A stretch of DNA of 64,000 bases from Pseudotamlana agarivorans (lineage in GTDB: Bacteria; Bacteroidota; Bacteroidia; Flavobacteriales; Flavobacteriaceae): positions 1 through 64,000 of the forward strand of contig NZ_JAHKPD010000001.1 of the NCBI RefSeq assembly GCF_018860245.1. Reading direction: 5' to 3'. The translations under genes were made by a program, and so were the position numbers. Shown in pieces: positions 17,825-26,651 of the stretch (positions are counted from its first letter, which is position 1; the number at the start of each line of letters is the position of its first letter). The notes beneath the pieces are model-generated. The model saw only the letters and a list, made by a program, of their open reading frames with translations, was not told where the DNA came from and searched no databases.

Positions 17825-20347
17825 TTACTTTTTTGCGGTGGGCTTTTTCTTAACAGCAGGCTTCTTTTTAGCTGCTGGCTTTCTTTTAGTTGCTTTTTTC
17901 TTTGGAGTTGCGGCTTCAATAATGCCTTGAGCTTCTTCCAAACTCATTTCAGAAACATCAACAGTTTTAGGTAATTCAACTTTAATCTTACCTTTTAAAA
18001 CGTTATGTCTTCCCCAACGGGCTTTTTCAACACGAATACCTTCATCTTCCCAATTGTGAATCACCTTATCGATTTCCTTCTGAATTTTTGTTTCAATTAA
18101 TTCAACAATATCTTCATCGGACAAATCATCCCAATCGTATTTTTTGTTCACGTTAATGAACATATTGTTCCATTTAATATATGGTCCGAAACGTCCTTTA
18201 CCTTTTTGAACTGGCAAATCGTTATACATATATATAGGGGCATCTGCTTTTTGCTTTTCTTTTATTAAAACAATGGCATCGTCTATTTCTACACTTAGCG
18301 GATCTGTTCCTTTAGGAAGTGACACATAAGCTTCTCCAAACTTCACATAAGGACCGAAACGGCCATTATTCACTAAAACCTCCTCACCCTCATAATTACC
18401 TAATGTTTTTGGAAGCTGGAATAAATCCATAGCCTCTTCATAAGTAATGGTTGTTAATTGTTGATCTGGACTTAAACTGGCAAATTGCGGCTTTTCTTCA
18501 TCATCAACAGTTCCTATTTGAACCATGGGTCCGAAACGCCCTAAACGCACACTCACCTGTTTACCTGTTTTAGGATCTTTACCTAAAATACGTTCTCCAG
18601 ATTCTCTATCGGCATTTTCTTTTACATCTTCCACCACCGGATGAAAGTCTTTATAGAAAGCCTTCATCATTTTAATCCAGTTCTCGTTTCCTTCGGCGAT
18701 TTCATCAAAATCGGCCTCAACTTTTGCTGTGAAATTATAATCTAAAATCGCATCAAAATGATTCACCAAAAAGTCGGTAACAATCATTCCAATATCTGTT
18801 GGAACTAACTTTCCTTTATCAGAACCTACTTTTTCCGAAAGGGTATTATCCTTTACGTTTCCTTCACTTAATACTAACTGCGTATACGCGCGTTCCACAC
18901 CTTCAACTGTACCTTTTTCAATATAATTTCTATTTTGAATGGTTGAAATGGTTGGTGCATAAGTAGAAGGTCTACCAATACCTAACTCTTCTAACTTCTT
19001 AACTAAAGAAGCCTCTGTATATCTTGCCGGAGCACGTGTATAACGCTCTGTAGCGGTAATGTAGCTATTTAATAGCTTTTCATTAACACGCATTGCTGGC
19101 AACATGCCTTCTTGTTCTACATCTTCATCATCGGTACCTTCTAAATAAACCTTTAAAAACCCATCGAAAGTAATCACCTCTCCGTTTGCAGTAAAAGTTT
19201 CTTTATGTGTTGACGCTTCAATTTTCACATTAGTACGTTCAAGTTCGGCTTCACTCATTTGCGAAGCAATCGAACGTTTCCAAATTAAATCGTATAAACG
19301 CGCTTGATCTCTATCAATATCAACAGAATGTGTTGCGAAATTAGTTGGACGAATCGCCTCATGCGCCTCTTGAGCTCCTTTAGATTTCCCTTTAAAATTT
19401 CTTGGCTTGCTATATTCGTCTCCGTAAGCATTTTTAATTTCTGCTTCAGCCCCTTTACGCGCTTCATCAGATAAATTCACACTATCGGTTCTCATATAAG
19501 TAATTAAACCAGCTTCATAAAGGCGCTGTGCCATTGTCATGGTTTTACTTACTGAAAAATACAATTTACGAGATGCTTCCTGCTGAAGTGTTGACGTGGT
19601 AAACGGTGCAGCGGGTGATTTCTTAGCTGGCTTTTTTGTTAAATCGGCAACGTTAAAATCTGCTGTTGCGTTTTTTTCTAAGAATTTTTGAGCCTCTTCT
19701 TTAGAAGAAAAGTTCTTCGGAAGTTTCGCTTTAAACGTCTGCCCATCTTCATTTGAAAATTCGGCATCAATTCTATATGAAGCTACAGGTGTGAATCCTT
19801 CAATTTCACGTTCTTTTTCAACAATTAAACGTACCGAAACAGATTGCACACGTCCTGCTGAAAGTCCGCCCTTTACTTTTCTCCAAAGCACAGGTGACAA
19901 TTCGTAACCTACTATACGGTCTAACACACGACGCGCTTGTTGCGCATCAACTAAATCGTAATCTATACCTCTAGGGTTTTCAATTGCTTTTTTTATAGCC
20001 GTTTTAGTAATCTCATGAAAAACAATACGTTTGGTTTTGTCTTTATCTAGTTTTAGTGTTTCCGCTAAATGCCATGCAATAGCTTCTCCCTCGCGATCCT
20101 CATCACTTGCTAGCCAAACCATTTCTGCTTTCTTCGCTAAGTCTTTCAGTTTTTTTACAACTGCTTTCTTATCTTTTGAAACTTCGTATTTTGGTTTAAA
20201 ATCACCTTCAACATTAACCCCTAATTCTTTCGATGGTAAATCGGATATATGTCCGAAACTTGATTCTACTTTAAAATCTTTACCTAGAAATTTTTCAATG
20301 GTTTTCGCCTTTGCAGGTGACTCTACGATTACTAAATTCTTCGCCAT
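17825..20347 (-). CDS. topA: DNA topoisomerase I
   Basis: A type IA topoisomerase that relaxes negative supercoils. The Toprim domain begins at once with LVIVESPAKAKTIEKFLG and contains DEDREGEAIAWHL. The catalytic tyrosine is in GLITYMRTDSVNLS. The middle gate domains are complete (RPSTYAPTISTIQNRNYIEK). The C-terminal third has several glycine-rich repeats (GRFGPMVQIG, GRFGPYVKFG, GRFGPYIKWN) in place of the Cys4 zinc fingers of E. coli TopA; no CxxC is present. It ends in a lysine-alanine-proline-rich tail (about 813-840). The gene leads a likely operon with the arginase-like gene. Confidence 0.95.
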   Translation of the reverse strand: MAKNLVIVESPAKAKTIEKFLGKDFKVESSFGHISDLPSKELGVNVEGDFKPKYEVSKDKKAVVKKLKDLAKKAEMVWLASDEDREGEAIAWHLAETLKLDKDKTKRIVFHEITKTAIKKAIENPRGIDYDLVDAQQARRVLDRIVGYELSPVLWRKVKGGLSAGRVQSVSVRLIVEKEREIEGFTPVASYRIDAEFSNEDGQTFKAKLPKNFSSKEEAQKFLEKNATADFNVADLTKKPAKKSPAAPFTTSTLQQEASRKLYFSVSKTMTMAQRLYEAGLITYMRTDSVNLSDEARKGAEAEIKNAYGDEYSKPRNFKGKSKGAQEAHEAIRPTNFATHSVDIDRDQARLYDLIWKRSIASQMSEAELERTNVKIEASTHKETFTANGEVITFDGFLKVYLEGTDDEDVEQEGMLPAMRVNEKLLNSYITATERYTRAPARYTEASLVKKLEELGIGRPSTYAPTISTIQNRNYIEKGTVEGVERAYTQLVLSEGNVKDNTLSEKVGSDKGKLVPTDIGMIVTDFLVNHFDAILDYNFTAKVEADFDEIAEGNENWIKMMKAFYKDFHPVVEDVKENADRESGERILGKDPKTGKQVSVRLGRFGPMVQIGTVDDEEKPQFASLSPDQQLTTITYEEAMDLFQLPKTLGNYEGEEVLVNNGRFGPYVKFGEAYVSLPKGTDPLSVEIDDAIVLIKEKQKADAPIYMYNDLPVQKGKGRFGPYIKWNNMFINVNKKYDWDDLSDEDIVELIETKIQKEIDKVIHNWEDEGIRVEKARWGRHNVLKGKIKVELPKTVDVSEMSLEEAQGIIEAATPKKKATKRKPAAKKKPAVKKKPTAKK

Positions 20348-20366
20348 ACTTCATTTTTTGAAGCTA

Positions 20367-20374
20367 CAAATGTA
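20367..20374 (-). promoter_or_regulatory. Candidate -7 box of topA
   Basis: TACATTTG on the minus strand fits TAnnTTTG and lies 20 bases before the topA start. No good -33 box is present at 18-23 bases. Confidence 0.4.
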
Positions 20375-20491
20375 TATCAAAAAAACGTTATCTGTAGCAT
20401 ATTCGTTATAATCTGTAAATTATTTCAGCCTACAAACCTGCTTTTAACAGTATTAAAATAGGTCTTTTTAATGAAAAACAAGTCTTATTTA

Positions 20492-21250
20492 TTATGAAGC
20501 CCCGATTTCATCAATGGCACTTTTCCTTCCAAAACCAATAACTTCCTTGTAAATAAAAAACACTGGCAAATACGCTATGGATATGGTAAATAAAATACCT
20601 ATACCACAACCTAAAAAGCCTAATACCCCCATCAAACCAGCCACAAACATAGTCCCAAAGGATAACCACCATTTTTTGTTTCCTAATTTAAAACTGGCTT
20701 TTAGAATTTCTATCTCACTTAAATCTGGATTAAAAGCAAAAAATACAGTAATATATCCTAACGGCACATATACATATATAGCAGGTATTACAAATAGAAA
20801 CAATGCTAGGGTAGATATTCCCGTATGGATCATTCCAAGGGTTAAAAGTTTTGAAAAATAGCCATGTTTAAAAAAATAGAAATAATCATCTTCTACATTT
20901 TCGTCAAATATCACATGTTTACAAATTCTATAAAAACCAGCTAGGAAAGCCATGGTTAAAGTGCTTATTAATATGTTTTGCGGAATGGCGTACAACACAT
21001 TCTTAGAATAAGTATTTACCAAATCATCCACATTAAAACCTGCTTCAATATTTAATTCTGTAGTTGTATTCAAACCAATTAAGTTAAATAATATACTAGC
21101 TACCCCAGCGCACACCACTATTATCAAAACAAGCACCAAGCCTTTTTGCCACACTTTTTTAAATAACGAAATCACTTCATCTATAATAGTCCCAAATTCT
21201 AAGTCTTTGGCATTTTCAATTTTTTCAAATAAATTTTCAAGTGTAGGCAT
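20492..21250 (-). CDS. Multi-pass membrane protein, function unknown
   Basis: 252 residues without a recognised family motif. An amphipathic cytosolic N-terminus (about 1-33) is followed by roughly five to six hydrophobic stretches: LVLVLIIVVCAGVASILF (38-55), LISTLTMAFLAGFYRI, GISTLALFLFVIPAIYVYVP, and two near the C-terminus including the Gly-rich GLMGVLGFLGCGIGILFTI. The composition resembles small integral proteins such as the glycerophosphoryl-diester phosphodiesterase membrane-domain and DUF975-like groups, but I cannot assign it. It is transcribed divergently from miaB. Confidence 0.7.
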   Translation of the reverse strand: MPTLENLFEKIENAKDLEFGTIIDEVISLFKKVWQKGLVLVLIIVVCAGVASILFNLIGLNTTTELNIEAGFNVDDLVNTYSKNVLYAIPQNILISTLTMAFLAGFYRICKHVIFDENVEDDYFYFFKHGYFSKLLTLGMIHTGISTLALFLFVIPAIYVYVPLGYITVFFAFNPDLSEIEILKASFKLGNKKWWLSFGTMFVAGLMGVLGFLGCGIGILFTISIAYLPVFFIYKEVIGFGRKSAIDEIGAS

Positions 21251-21368
21251 TGAAGTAAGCGGTTATGGTTAATTGGGGTTAAAATTAATTTATTTTAACA
21301 CAACCGAAAGTAAATCGACCACGAATCATTAAAACTATCTTAATAGTGTGCTAAAATCAAACTGTCAC

Positions 21369-21401
21369 TTTGTCACAAATGATAATTATATTGTATCTTT
21401 G
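21369..21401 (+). promoter_or_regulatory. Promoter of miaB
   Basis: TTTG (21369-21372), 21-base spacer, TATCTTTG (21394-21401), both exact matches to the Bacteroidota consensus. The predicted transcript starts about 28 bases before the miaB ATG. Confidence 0.7.
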
Positions 21402-21436
21402 CGTGCTTATTGACCGATAAAAGGTTTCAGTAAATT

Positions 21437-22897
21437 ATGGAAAAGATTATAGACGAAAACAAACAAGGAGAAGCCTTAGTTTTGGAACAAAAAGACACAA
21501 ACAAGCGTAAACTTTTTATTGAAAGCTACGGATGTTCCATGAATTTTAGTGATAGTGAAATCGTAGCGTCTATTATGGCGAACCAAGGTTTTAACACCAC
21601 TCAAAAACTAGAAGAGGCCGATTTGGTTTTAGTAAACACCTGTTCTATTCGAGACAAGGCAGAACAAACCGTACGTAAACGTTTAGAAAAATATAACGCT
21701 GTTAAACGTGACCTAAACCCGAAAATGAAAGTTGGAGTTTTAGGCTGTATGGCAGAACGCCTAAAAACAAAATTTCTTGAAGAAGAAAAAATTGTCGATT
21801 TAGTAGTTGGCCCAGATGCTTACAAAGATTTACCAAATCTTTTAGCTGAAGTTGACGAAGGTCGAGATGCTATAAACGTGATTCTTTCCAAGGAAGAAAC
21901 TTACGGCGACATATCACCTGTGCGATTAAACACGAATGGTGTGACTGCTTTTGTATCCATAACCCGTGGTTGTGATAATATGTGCACCTTCTGTGTGGTT
22001 CCTTTTACTCGTGGTCGTGAACGTAGTCGTGATCCACAAAGTATTCTTGAAGAAGTAAACGACCTATGGAACAGAGGTTATAAAGAAATAACCCTCTTAG
22101 GACAAAATGTAGACAGTTACCTTTGGTATGGTGGCGGCCTGAAAAAAGATTTTGAAAAAGCTAGTGATATCCAAAAAGCGACGGCTGTAAACTTTTCAAA
22201 CTTGTTAGAAATTTGCGCCAAAGCACAACCTAAAATGCGCATTCGATTTTCAACATCCAATCCTCAAGATTTAACGCTTGATGTGATTGAAACGATGGCA
22301 AAATTCGATAACATTTGCAATCACATCCATTTACCGGTGCAAAGTGGTAGTAACCGTGTTTTAAAAGCAATGAACCGTTTGCATACACGTGAAGAATACT
22401 TCGCATTGATTGATAACATTCGTCGCATTATTCCAAATTGCGCCATCAGTCAGGATATGATCGTTGGGTTCCCTACAGAGACAGAAGAAGATTTTCAAGA
22501 TACCGTTTCCTTAATGGAGTACGTAAAATACAACTTTGGGTATATGTTTACGTATTCAGAGCGCCCAGGTACCATGGCTGGAAGAAACATGGAAGATGAT
22601 GTTCCTGAAGAAACTAAAAAACGTAGACTACAAGATATCGTAGACCTACAACGCGTTCATAGTGAAATTAGAACTAAAGAATATTTAAACACCGTAGTTG
22701 AAGTTTTAATCGAAAAAGAATCAAAAAAATCTGCCCAACAATGGTCTGGAAGAACCTCACAAAACATCGTGTGTGTTTTCCCTAAAGCCGATTACAACAT
22801 TGGTGATTTTGTAAATGTAAAGGTAACCGATTGCACAAGTGCCACCTTAATTGGAGAGGCGAGCCCCCTAACCCCCGAAGGGGGAACTGAGGCGTAA
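21437..22897 (+). CDS. miaB: tRNA-2-methylthio-N6-dimethylallyladenosine synthase MiaB
   Basis: This radical-SAM methylthiotransferase adds the 2-methylthio group to i6A37 of tRNA. The N-terminal UPF0004 domain has its three cluster cysteines in YGCSMN (C33), NTCSIRDKAEQ and LGCMAER. The SAM cluster is CDNMCTFC in RGCDNMCTFCVVPFTRGRERSR. A C-terminal TRAM domain follows. The last 13 or so codons (GEASPLTPEGGTEA) are made from a palindromic repeat (22858-22895), so the natural terminus has been replaced or extended by repeat sequence. Length 486 is slightly above the norm. Confidence 0.95.
   Translation: MEKIIDENKQGEALVLEQKDTNKRKLFIESYGCSMNFSDSEIVASIMANQGFNTTQKLEEADLVLVNTCSIRDKAEQTVRKRLEKYNAVKRDLNPKMKVGVLGCMAERLKTKFLEEEKIVDLVVGPDAYKDLPNLLAEVDEGRDAINVILSKEETYGDISPVRLNTNGVTAFVSITRGCDNMCTFCVVPFTRGRERSRDPQSILEEVNDLWNRGYKEITLLGQNVDSYLWYGGGLKKDFEKASDIQKATAVNFSNLLEICAKAQPKMRIRFSTSNPQDLTLDVIETMAKFDNICNHIHLPVQSGSNRVLKAMNRLHTREEYFALIDNIRRIIPNCAISQDMIVGFPTETEEDFQDTVSLMEYVKYNFGYMFTYSERPGTMAGRNMEDDVPEETKKRRLQDIVDLQRVHSEIRTKEYLNTVVEVLIEKESKKSAQQWSGRTSQNIVCVFPKADYNIGDFVNVKVTDCTSATLIGEASPLTPEGGTEA
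22858..22895. repeat. REP-like palindrome forming the 3' end of miaB
   Basis: CCCCC (22872-22876), GAA, GGGGG (22880-22884) form a tight hairpin inside GAGCCCCCTAACCCCCGAAG and its continuation. From memory, similar CCCCCTAACCCCCGAAGGGGG units are dispersed in Bacteroidota intergenic DNA. Here the unit is in frame with miaB and supplies its stop codon region. Confidence 0.55.
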
Positions 22898-22972
22898 TTC
22901 AAATTTGATTATTTGATATTATGTAAAAACAGCTAGGCGCAATAGAAATTAGATTAATAACTAATAAAAAAG

Positions 22973-22992
22973 ATTTCCGTTTTCACGGAAAT
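22973..22992. repeat. Short palindrome before the sigma-54 activator gene
   Basis: ATTTCCGT (22973-22980), TTTC, ACGGAAAT (22985-22992) is a perfect 8-bp stem with a 4-base loop. The right arm contains the first two bases of an in-frame ATG at 22991, which makes that codon a poor choice of start. Confidence 0.6.
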
Positions 22993-22999
22993 GAAAAAT

Positions 23000-24271
23000 A
23001 TGGAATCAGTTCAAGCAATAAAACAACGTTTTGGTATTATTGGGAATACACCAGCATTAAATCGTGCTATCGAAAAGGCTATTCAAGTAGCGCCTACAGA
23101 TATTTCGGTTTTAGTTACTGGAGAAAGTGGTGTTGGAAAAGAGAGTATTCCTAAAATTATTCATCAATTATCACATAGAAAACACAACAAATACATCGCT
23201 GTAAACTGTGGCGCGATTCCCGAGGGCACCATAGACAGTGAACTTTTTGGTCACGAAAAAGGGGCTTTTACAGGTGCTTCCCAAACCAGAGCAGGCTATT
23301 TTGAAGTCGCCGATGGCGGAACCATTTTTTTAGATGAAGTTGGCGAATTACCCCTAACGACACAGGTTCGTTTATTACGTGTTTTAGAAAATGGAGAATT
23401 CCTTAAAGTAGGTTCTAGTAAAGTACAAAAAACCAACGTACGTATTGTAGCCGCTACAAACGTGAATATGTTTGAAGCCATTGAGAAAGAAAAATTTCGT
23501 GAAGATTTATACTACCGTTTAAGTACCGTAGATATCAACTTACCGCCATTACGCGAACGCCAAGAAGACATCCATTTATTGTTTAGAAAGTTTGCCAGCG
23601 ATTTTGCTTTAAAATACAAAATGCCTACCGTAAAACTTAGCGATAGCGCCATACAAATGCTTACCAAGTTCCGTTGGGGTGGTAATATCCGTCAGTTACG
23701 AAACATTGCCGAACAACTTTCGGTTTTAGAACAAAATAGAACCATTACTTCAGAAATTCTACGTGGTTATTTGCCAGATTCAGCTTCAACTAATTTGCCC
23801 GCTGTTATTAAAACCTCAAAATCGGAGAGTGATTTTAGTAGTGAACGTGAGATTCTATATAAAATCCTTTTTGATATGAAAGGAGACCTGAACGATTTGA
23901 AAAAACTCACTATGGAGTTGATGAAAAACGGCAACACCAAGGATGTTGAAAAAAACAACGAAAGTTTAATTCAGAAAATTTATGGAGAAAATGACGATGA
24001 GGATACCGACTATGAAGAATCCTTAGACACAAGCACCGAACTTCTTTCCATTGCAGAACACCCTGTTGAAGAAGACATTACGCCTATTCAAGATAAATAT
24101 CATTTTGCTGAAGAAATTGAAGAAGAAGAAACCCTATCGCTTCATCAAAAAGAGTTAGAACTCATTAAAAAATCACTAGAACGTCATCAAGGAAAGCGTA
24201 AATTAGCTGCCGCGGAATTGGGTATTAGCGAGCGTACCTTATACCGAAAAATTAAACAATATGATCTTTAA
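23000..24271 (+). CDS. Sigma-54-dependent transcriptional activator without receiver domain
   Basis: An AAA+ bacterial enhancer-binding protein. The chosen start gives MESVQAIKQRFGIIG; the ATG three codons upstream lies in a palindrome. Walker A GESGVGKE (about 41-48) and the sigma-54 contact loop GAFTGA (88-93) are intact, with FLDEVGELP (Walker B) and RLSTVDINLPPLRER further on. A long acidic, low-complexity linker (about 305-385) separates the ATPase from a Fis-type helix-turn-helix, KLAAAELGISERTLYRKIKQ, at the C-terminus. There is no N-terminal receiver, GAF or PAS domain, so activity is probably set by abundance or by a partner. It precedes lptE and secG in the same direction. Confidence 0.92.
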   Translation: MESVQAIKQRFGIIGNTPALNRAIEKAIQVAPTDISVLVTGESGVGKESIPKIIHQLSHRKHNKYIAVNCGAIPEGTIDSELFGHEKGAFTGASQTRAGYFEVADGGTIFLDEVGELPLTTQVRLLRVLENGEFLKVGSSKVQKTNVRIVAATNVNMFEAIEKEKFREDLYYRLSTVDINLPPLRERQEDIHLLFRKFASDFALKYKMPTVKLSDSAIQMLTKFRWGGNIRQLRNIAEQLSVLEQNRTITSEILRGYLPDSASTNLPAVIKTSKSESDFSSEREILYKILFDMKGDLNDLKKLTMELMKNGNTKDVEKNNESLIQKIYGENDDEDTDYEESLDTSTELLSIAEHPVEEDITPIQDKYHFAEEIEEEETLSLHQKELELIKKSLERHQGKRKLAAAELGISERTLYRKIKQYDL

Positions 24272-24321
24272 ACAAGTTTCATAACCATAAAAATCAGCTT
24301 ATTAAGTTATAGCTATTCAGA

Positions 24322-24831
24322 ATGAAAAAATATTTAAAACACATAGCCCTTGCCGTATTTAGCTTAACATTCTTAGGCTGTGGCATCTATTCATTTACAG
24401 GCGCTTCTATTCCTGCTGGTGTAACAACCTATCAAGTTAATCGTTTTGATAACACTGCGCTTCTTGTAGAGCCAGGTTTGGAACGTGACTTTAAACTGGC
24501 TTTGGAAGATTTAATTCAGAATCAAACCAATTTAAACTTAGTACCTTCTGGGGGCGATTTAGTTTACGAAGGAGAAATTACAGAATATAGAATATCTCCA
24601 ACTACGGCAACCTCAGATCAAATCGCAGCACAAAACAGATTAACTATAAGTGTAAGTCTAAGGTTTTTTAATAAAAAGAAAGAGGAAGATGATTTAGAAC
24701 AACGTTTCTCATTTTTCTACGATTACCCAGGAACCGATCAACTTGTTGGTACTCAAAAAACAATCGCACACGAAGAAATATTTGAACGTATTACTCAAGA
24801 TATTTTCAACGCAACATTAGCGAAATGGTAA
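24322..24831 (+). CDS. lptE: LptE-like LPS-assembly lipoprotein
   Basis: A lipoprotein signal MKKYLKHIALAVFSLTFLGC (Cys 20) is followed by the family-typical GIYSFTGASIPAGVTTYQV. The 169-residue body has the mixed alpha/beta pattern of LptE (LEDLIQNQTNLNLVPSGGDLVYEG, NRLTISVSLRF). In Bacteroidota this family is annotated as the LptE partner of the LptD translocon. The match is by family resemblance; sequence similarity to E. coli LptE is weak. It lies 50 bases after the sigma-54 activator and 43 bases before the next gene, so it is probably in one transcript. Confidence 0.8.
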   Translation: MKKYLKHIALAVFSLTFLGCGIYSFTGASIPAGVTTYQVNRFDNTALLVEPGLERDFKLALEDLIQNQTNLNLVPSGGDLVYEGEITEYRISPTTATSDQIAAQNRLTISVSLRFFNKKKEEDDLEQRFSFFYDYPGTDQLVGTQKTIAHEEIFERITQDIFNATLAKW

Positions 24832-24874
24832 CATCAAACTTAAAAACTTAAAATCACTAAATTTGGCAAGGCCA

Positions 24875-25837
24875 ATGAACCAAGAAGATTACATACAAAT
24901 TCTCCAAAACCCTCAAGTTTTAACCAACGAACAAACTGAAGGACTTAAGTCCGTAATCACAAAGTACCCCTATTTTCAGTCGGCTCGCGCCATTTACCTT
25001 AAAGGCCTTAAAGACCAAAGTAGCCTACAATACAACCAAGAACTTAAAAATACTGCAGCCTATACAGCCGATAGAAGTATTCTATTTGACTTTATAACTT
25101 CAGAAATATTTACACAAAATGAAATTTCTGAAACCATTAAAAACAACAGTTCTTATTTAGGAAATATTCCTGTAGAAATAGAAGATCTTTCCGTTGACAA
25201 AAAAGTGACTATTGACGATGTTTTAAAACAACAAATTAGCGATACCGATGGTGTATTAGATCCTAGCCTTTTTGAACCAAAAGAAGCCAGAACATTAAAA
25301 GAACCCCCTCTACAAGAGACACTTACTAAAACAGTAGAAACTCCAAAAGAATCAGTTGAAACGGAAAACGCTTCAGTTGAAGCCGTGTTAGAATTGGGAA
25401 AACCACTTCCTTTCGATAAAAAGGAATCACATTCTTTTAATGAATGGCTACAATTAACACGTTTTGCACCTATTGAAAGAGTTCCCGAAAAAATAGAACC
25501 TGTAATAACGGCGGACAAACTTGCTGAAACAGCGCTTTCTACAGATTTAGAAAAGGAAAAAAAGTTTAAACTTATCGATAAATTCATCGCTGAAAACCCA
25601 AAAATTAGTCCGACAAAACCCTTATTACAGAAAGGAAATTTGGCTCAAGCCCAAATGATCCAGCCGGAAGCCCTAATGACAGAGACTTTAGCGCGTATTT
25701 ACGTCGAACAAAAAAACTTTAAAAAGGCAATTCAATCTTATAAAATTTTAAGTTTGAAATATCCAGAAAAAAGTAGTTTCTTTGCAAACCAAATTAGAGC
25801 AGTAGAGCAATTACAAGAACAAAACAATAAAAAATAA
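24875..25837 (+). CDS. Tetratricopeptide-like cytosolic protein, function unknown
   Basis: The chosen ATG gives MNQEDYIQILQNPQ; a TTG four codons upstream is an alternative. Residues 1-100 are helical (ITKYPYFQSARAIYLKGLKD). A low-complexity Glu/Thr/Val/Pro-rich middle (about 130-220) follows. The C-terminus (about 260-316) contains one TPR-like unit, TETLARIYVEQKNFKKAIQSYKILSLKYPEKSSFFA read in two halves. No signal peptide. It is stop-to-start adjacent to secG (the stop TAA and secG ATG overlap at one base, 25837). I infer a helper role near the envelope genes, without proof. Confidence 0.7.
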   Translation: MNQEDYIQILQNPQVLTNEQTEGLKSVITKYPYFQSARAIYLKGLKDQSSLQYNQELKNTAAYTADRSILFDFITSEIFTQNEISETIKNNSSYLGNIPVEIEDLSVDKKVTIDDVLKQQISDTDGVLDPSLFEPKEARTLKEPPLQETLTKTVETPKESVETENASVEAVLELGKPLPFDKKESHSFNEWLQLTRFAPIERVPEKIEPVITADKLAETALSTDLEKEKKFKLIDKFIAENPKISPTKPLLQKGNLAQAQMIQPEALMTETLARIYVEQKNFKKAIQSYKILSLKYPEKSSFFANQIRAVEQLQEQNNKK

Positions 25838-26187
25838 TGAGTACGTTTACAATATTTTTAGTCCTTATAGTGGTGGTAGCGTTTTTACTTATCGTAGTAA
25901 TTATGGTTCAAAACCCTAAAGGTGGCGGATTATCATCATCTTTCGGTGGTGGAGGAACACAACAATTAGGTGGTGTAAAGAAAACCACAGATTTCTTAGA
26001 CAAAAGTACTTGGTACTTGGCAACCTTACTATTGGTATTAATTTTAGCTTCTAACGTAGCAATCAATAGAGGGCCTTCTAACAATGAGTCTAAAGCTTTA
26101 GATACAGAAGCGATTTCTACTCCGGTAGCTTTACCAGATGCTCCTGCAGCGACTAACGATGCAGCTCCAGCAAAGGAAGCAGAATAG
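25837..26187 (+). CDS. secG: Preprotein translocase subunit SecG
   Basis: A small SecYEG component with two membrane helices (about 3-23 and 56-75) joined by a glycine-rich loop, MVQNPKGGGLSSSFGGGG, which is the SecG hallmark. The Thr/Ala-rich acidic tail (about 85-116) is longer than in E. coli SecG. It is followed by a strong terminator at 26211-26242. Confidence 0.93.
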   Translation: MSTFTIFLVLIVVVAFLLIVVIMVQNPKGGGLSSSFGGGGTQQLGGVKKTTDFLDKSTWYLATLLLVLILASNVAINRGPSNNESKALDTEAISTPVALPDAPAATNDAAPAKEAE

Positions 26188-26210
26188 TATTCGCACACAT
26201 AAAACAAGAC

Positions 26211-26242
26211 AAAAATGCCAACTTAAATAGTTGGCATTTTTT
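26211..26242 (+). terminator. Terminator after secG
   Basis: A 13-bp stem (AAAAATGCCAACT with AGTTGGCATTTTT), a 5-base loop and a T-run. It separates the miaB-secG series from groES. Confidence 0.9.
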
Positions 26243-26271
26243 GTTTCTGCAAGTTTGTCAGTTATATATTA

Positions 26272-26288
26272 TTGGCACATTTTTCGTA
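26272..26288 (+). promoter_or_regulatory. Possible sigma-54-like promoter of groES
   Basis: TTGGCAC, 5 bases, TCGTA resembles the -24/-12 form TTGGCAC-N5-TTGCA, but two bases of the -12 element differ. No TAnnTTTG box with a spaced TTG is present in this gap. Weak; offered because a sigma-54 activator is encoded 3 kb upstream. Confidence 0.3.
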
Positions 26289-26335
26289 TAAATTGACCTA
26301 GTATTTATAAACTTAATAATTAAAATATAAACAAA

Positions 26336-26611
26336 ATGGGATTAAACATTAAACCATTAGCAGACCGCGTTCTTATTGAACCAGCTGCAGCCGAAACTAA
26401 AACTGCTTCAGGAATTATTATTCCAGACAACGCCAAAGAAAAACCTCAAAAAGGAACTGTAGTAGCTGCTGGACCAGGTACCAAAGATGAACCAATTACG
26501 GTTAAGGTTGGAGATACCGTTTTATATGGCAAATATGCTGGAACAGACTTAAAGCTTGAAGGTAACGATTATTTAATCATGCGTGAGAGTGATATTCTTG
26601 CGATTGTATAA
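26336..26611 (+). CDS. groES: Co-chaperonin GroES
   Basis: The 10-kDa lid of the GroEL chamber, 91 residues. It shows [19 protein letters not shown], the mobile loop [15 protein letters not shown], the dome loop and [16 protein letters not shown]. The family pattern is complete. Unusually, it is not directly followed by groEL: a 515-base gap carries a four-helix-bundle gene between inverted repeats. Confidence 0.97.
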   Translation: MGLNIKPLADRVLIEPAAAETKTASGIIIPDNAKEKPQKGTVVAAGPGTKDEPITVKVGDTVLYGKYAGTDLKLEGNDYLIMRESDILAIV

Positions 26612-26620
26612 TAGGCTATA

Positions 26621-26638
26621 AGCTGTATGCTATAAGCT
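26621..26638. repeat. Left inverted repeat of the cassette
   Basis: AGCTGTATGCTATAAGCT, the partner of 27026-27043 with a single mismatch. It also contains the second of two direct copies of GCTATAAGCT. Confidence 0.75.
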
Positions 26639-26651
26639 AAAAAGCGGTTCT

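Noticed and set aside
22991-22999. ATG at 22991 as start of the sigma-54 activator
   Set aside because: It is formed partly by the right arm of a palindrome; the ATG at 23000 begins the expected family sequence MESVQAIKQRF.
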